Part shown: piece by piece, positions 6,142-7,060 of the stretch
Layout: each line of letters starts with the position of its first letter
Position numbering within the stretch: the stretch's first letter is position 1
Assembly: GCA_946183335.1 (NCBI GenBank)
Contig: CAMGZN010000051.1
Span: forward strand, 1-7,060
Direction of reading: 5' to 3'
Source of the DNA: an uncultured Caryophanales bacterium
Lineage (GTDB): Bacteria > Bacillota_I > Bacilli_A > RFN20 > CAG-826
DNA: 7,060 bases
Translations under genes and position numbers: made by a program
Notes under the pieces: generated by a model
What the model saw: the letters and a program-made list of their open reading frames with translations, nothing else
Database searches by the model: none
What the model was told of the DNA's origin: nothing

Positions 6142-7037
6142 TCAAGGTACTTAACTGCAGCTAACGCAGCAATCGCACCATCGTTACAAGCCGTCACACA
6201 TTGACGGATTGTTTTCTTTCTTGTGTCGCCAACAGCGAACAAACCTTTTGTTTTAGTTTCCATATTGTCATCTGTCACAATATAACCCTTCTCTAATTCA
6301 ACTAGGTCTTGGAAGTTTTCGTTGTGCGGAATTTGACCAATACAGACAAACACGTTATCGGTTTTAAATTCACGTCTCTCTTTGGTTTTTGTATCTTCAA
6401 ACACAAGGCCTTCGAGAGATTCCTTTCCTAAATACTCCACTAGGTTCATATTATGTGTAACTTCAATATTTTCTTTTGCTTTTAAGCGATCGACTAGAAT
6501 CGCATCAGCGAAGAATTTATCAAATAATGTGAACATGTGCACTTTAGTGCAGTAGTTAGCAAGAGTTAATGCATATTGAAGTGCTGTATTTGCGTCCCCA
6601 ATAAGATAAACCTCTTTTCCTTTATACATCGGACCATCGCAAACGGCGCAGAAACTAATACCGTTTCCAATAAGTTCTTGCTCATTTGGGAGGTTCATCA
6701 AACGATGTTTGACTCCGTTTGCGATAATAACAACTTTTGATTCGTATGTATTGTAATTGGTATGAACACGGAAGATGTCTCCAACCTTTTCGATTTTCGA
6801 GACATCTTCGAGTTCAAATTTGGCGCCTAATGCATCAATTTGAGCAAACATTTGGTCAGTAAAGTCAAGACCAGAGATCTCTTTGATTGATGGAAAATTT
6901 TCAAGTCTTGGAGAATTGGCAATTTGCCCTCCAAAATTTTCCTTTTCCAGAATCAACACTGACTTGTTTGTTCTGAGGAGATATAACGCAGCGGTCATCC
7001 CGGCCGGGCCACCGCCGACAACAATGGCGTCAAACAT
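6138..7037 (-). CDS. Thioredoxin-reductase-like FAD disulfide reductase with altered NADPH site
   Basis: A 299-residue low-molecular-weight thioredoxin reductase family protein (trxB-like), which passes electrons through FAD and a CxxC pair to thioredoxin or a similar thiol partner in the cytosol. FAD motifs are complete: VGGGPAGMTAA (7-17), EKENFGGQI (31-39), and the C-terminal GLFAVGDTRKKTIRQ with ACNDGAIAA (265-291). The redox pair is C-AV-C (Cys130, Cys133). The second nucleotide domain is unusual: the normal GGGxTA/GGGxSA reads GDANTA (147-152), and the normal HRRxxFRA that grips the NADPH phosphate reads FTLFDKFF (169-176), with no His or Arg. Family members with such losses, such as the ferredoxin-dependent clostridial enzyme and the Thermoplasma enzyme, do not use NADPH, so the electron donor may differ here; that part is inference. 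ATG 7037 starts at the FAD motif and has no Shine-Dalgarno. The gene is convergent with the radical-SAM gene, with stop codons interlocked. Confidence 0.9.
   Translation of the reverse strand: MFDAIVVGGGPAGMTAALYLLRTNKSVLILEKENFGGQIANSPRLENFPSIKEISGLDFTDQMFAQIDALGAKFELEDVSKIEKVGDIFRVHTNYNTYESKVVIIANGVKHRLMNLPNEQELIGNGISFCAVCDGPMYKGKEVYLIGDANTALQYALTLANYCTKVHMFTLFDKFFADAILVDRLKAKENIEVTHNMNLVEYLGKESLEGLVFEDTKTKERREFKTDNVFVCIGQIPHNENFQDLVELEKGYIVTDDNMETKTKGLFAVGDTRKKTIRQCVTACNDGAIAALAAVKYLD
6191..6222 (+). terminator. Possible terminator of the radical-SAM gene, embedded in the flavoprotein coding sequence
   Basis: CCGTCA (6191-6196) pairs with TGACGG (6202-6207) around a 5-nt CACAT loop. A T-rich stretch, ATTGTTTTCTTTCTT (6208-6222), follows. 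It lies 50 nt past the stop at 6141. The 6-bp stem has four G-C pairs, but the U-tract is interrupted, so efficiency is uncertain. The bases also encode the conserved RQCVTA segment of the flavoprotein. Confidence 0.5.
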
Positions 7038-7043
7038 AAGCTT

Positions 7044-7049
7044 ATTTTA
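7044..7049 (-). promoter_or_regulatory. -10-like hexamer of flavoprotein gene, candidate leaderless promoter
   Basis: Minus-strand TAAAAT (5 of 6 matches to TATAAT) ends exactly 6 nt before the ATG at 7037, the same spacing as at the radical-SAM gene. No Shine-Dalgarno is present in the 23 bases upstream. The -35 region lies beyond the window edge, so the promoter cannot be fully judged. Confidence 0.45.
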
Positions 7050-7060
7050 CGCTTTCAATA

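Overview
The window is an AT-rich, gene-dense stretch of a low-GC Gram-positive-type bacterium. Clear GGAGG-type ribosome sites, a lipobox lipoprotein with a Ser/Thr/Pro-rich linker, TGG-coded tryptophans and an oxygen-sensitive glycyl-radical activase suggest an anaerobic, probably gut-associated Bacillota/Mycoplasmatota-like lineage (Erysipelotrichia or uncultured Bacilli). The lineage is inferred from style and protein motifs; no marker gene is present.

Layout. Positions 1-4534 hold a plus-strand cluster: the 3' part of an ABC exporter half-transporter (cut by the left window edge), a second complete half-transporter overlapping it by one base (TAATG), and 12 bases later a large surface lipoprotein. 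It closes with a bidirectional intrinsic terminator (4536-4568) shared with folD, which comes from the opposite strand (4580-5365). FolD is divergent from a radical-SAM activase of the NrdG2/PflA type (5455-6141). The short region between them carries a perfect 10-bp dyad covering both -35 areas. The activase meets a thioredoxin-reductase-like flavoprotein (6138-7037, minus strand) tail to tail, with the two stop codons interlocked in a TTAA palindrome.

Function. The two half-transporters have complementary defects typical of heterodimeric exporters with one degenerate ATP site: the first has Asp for the catalytic Glu and Gln for the switch His, and the second has an LSQGQ signature. The lipoprotein is probably co-expressed with them and displayed on the cell surface; its role is unknown. 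FolD supplies one-carbon folates, the activase switches on a glycyl-radical enzyme (probably anaerobic ribonucleotide reductase), and the flavoprotein reduces a thiol partner. The last one has kept its FAD site and CxxC but lost the residues that normally bind NADPH.

Most notable: the apparently pyridine-nucleotide-independent thioredoxin reductase; terminators hidden inside the coding sequence of each convergent neighbour; two genes with a -10 hexamer exactly 6 nt before ATG and no Shine-Dalgarno (candidate leaderless mRNAs); and the folD/activase dyad. I see no mobile element, CRISPR array, tRNA or rRNA, and no gene-free stretch over 300 bases. I found no convincing wholly new system.
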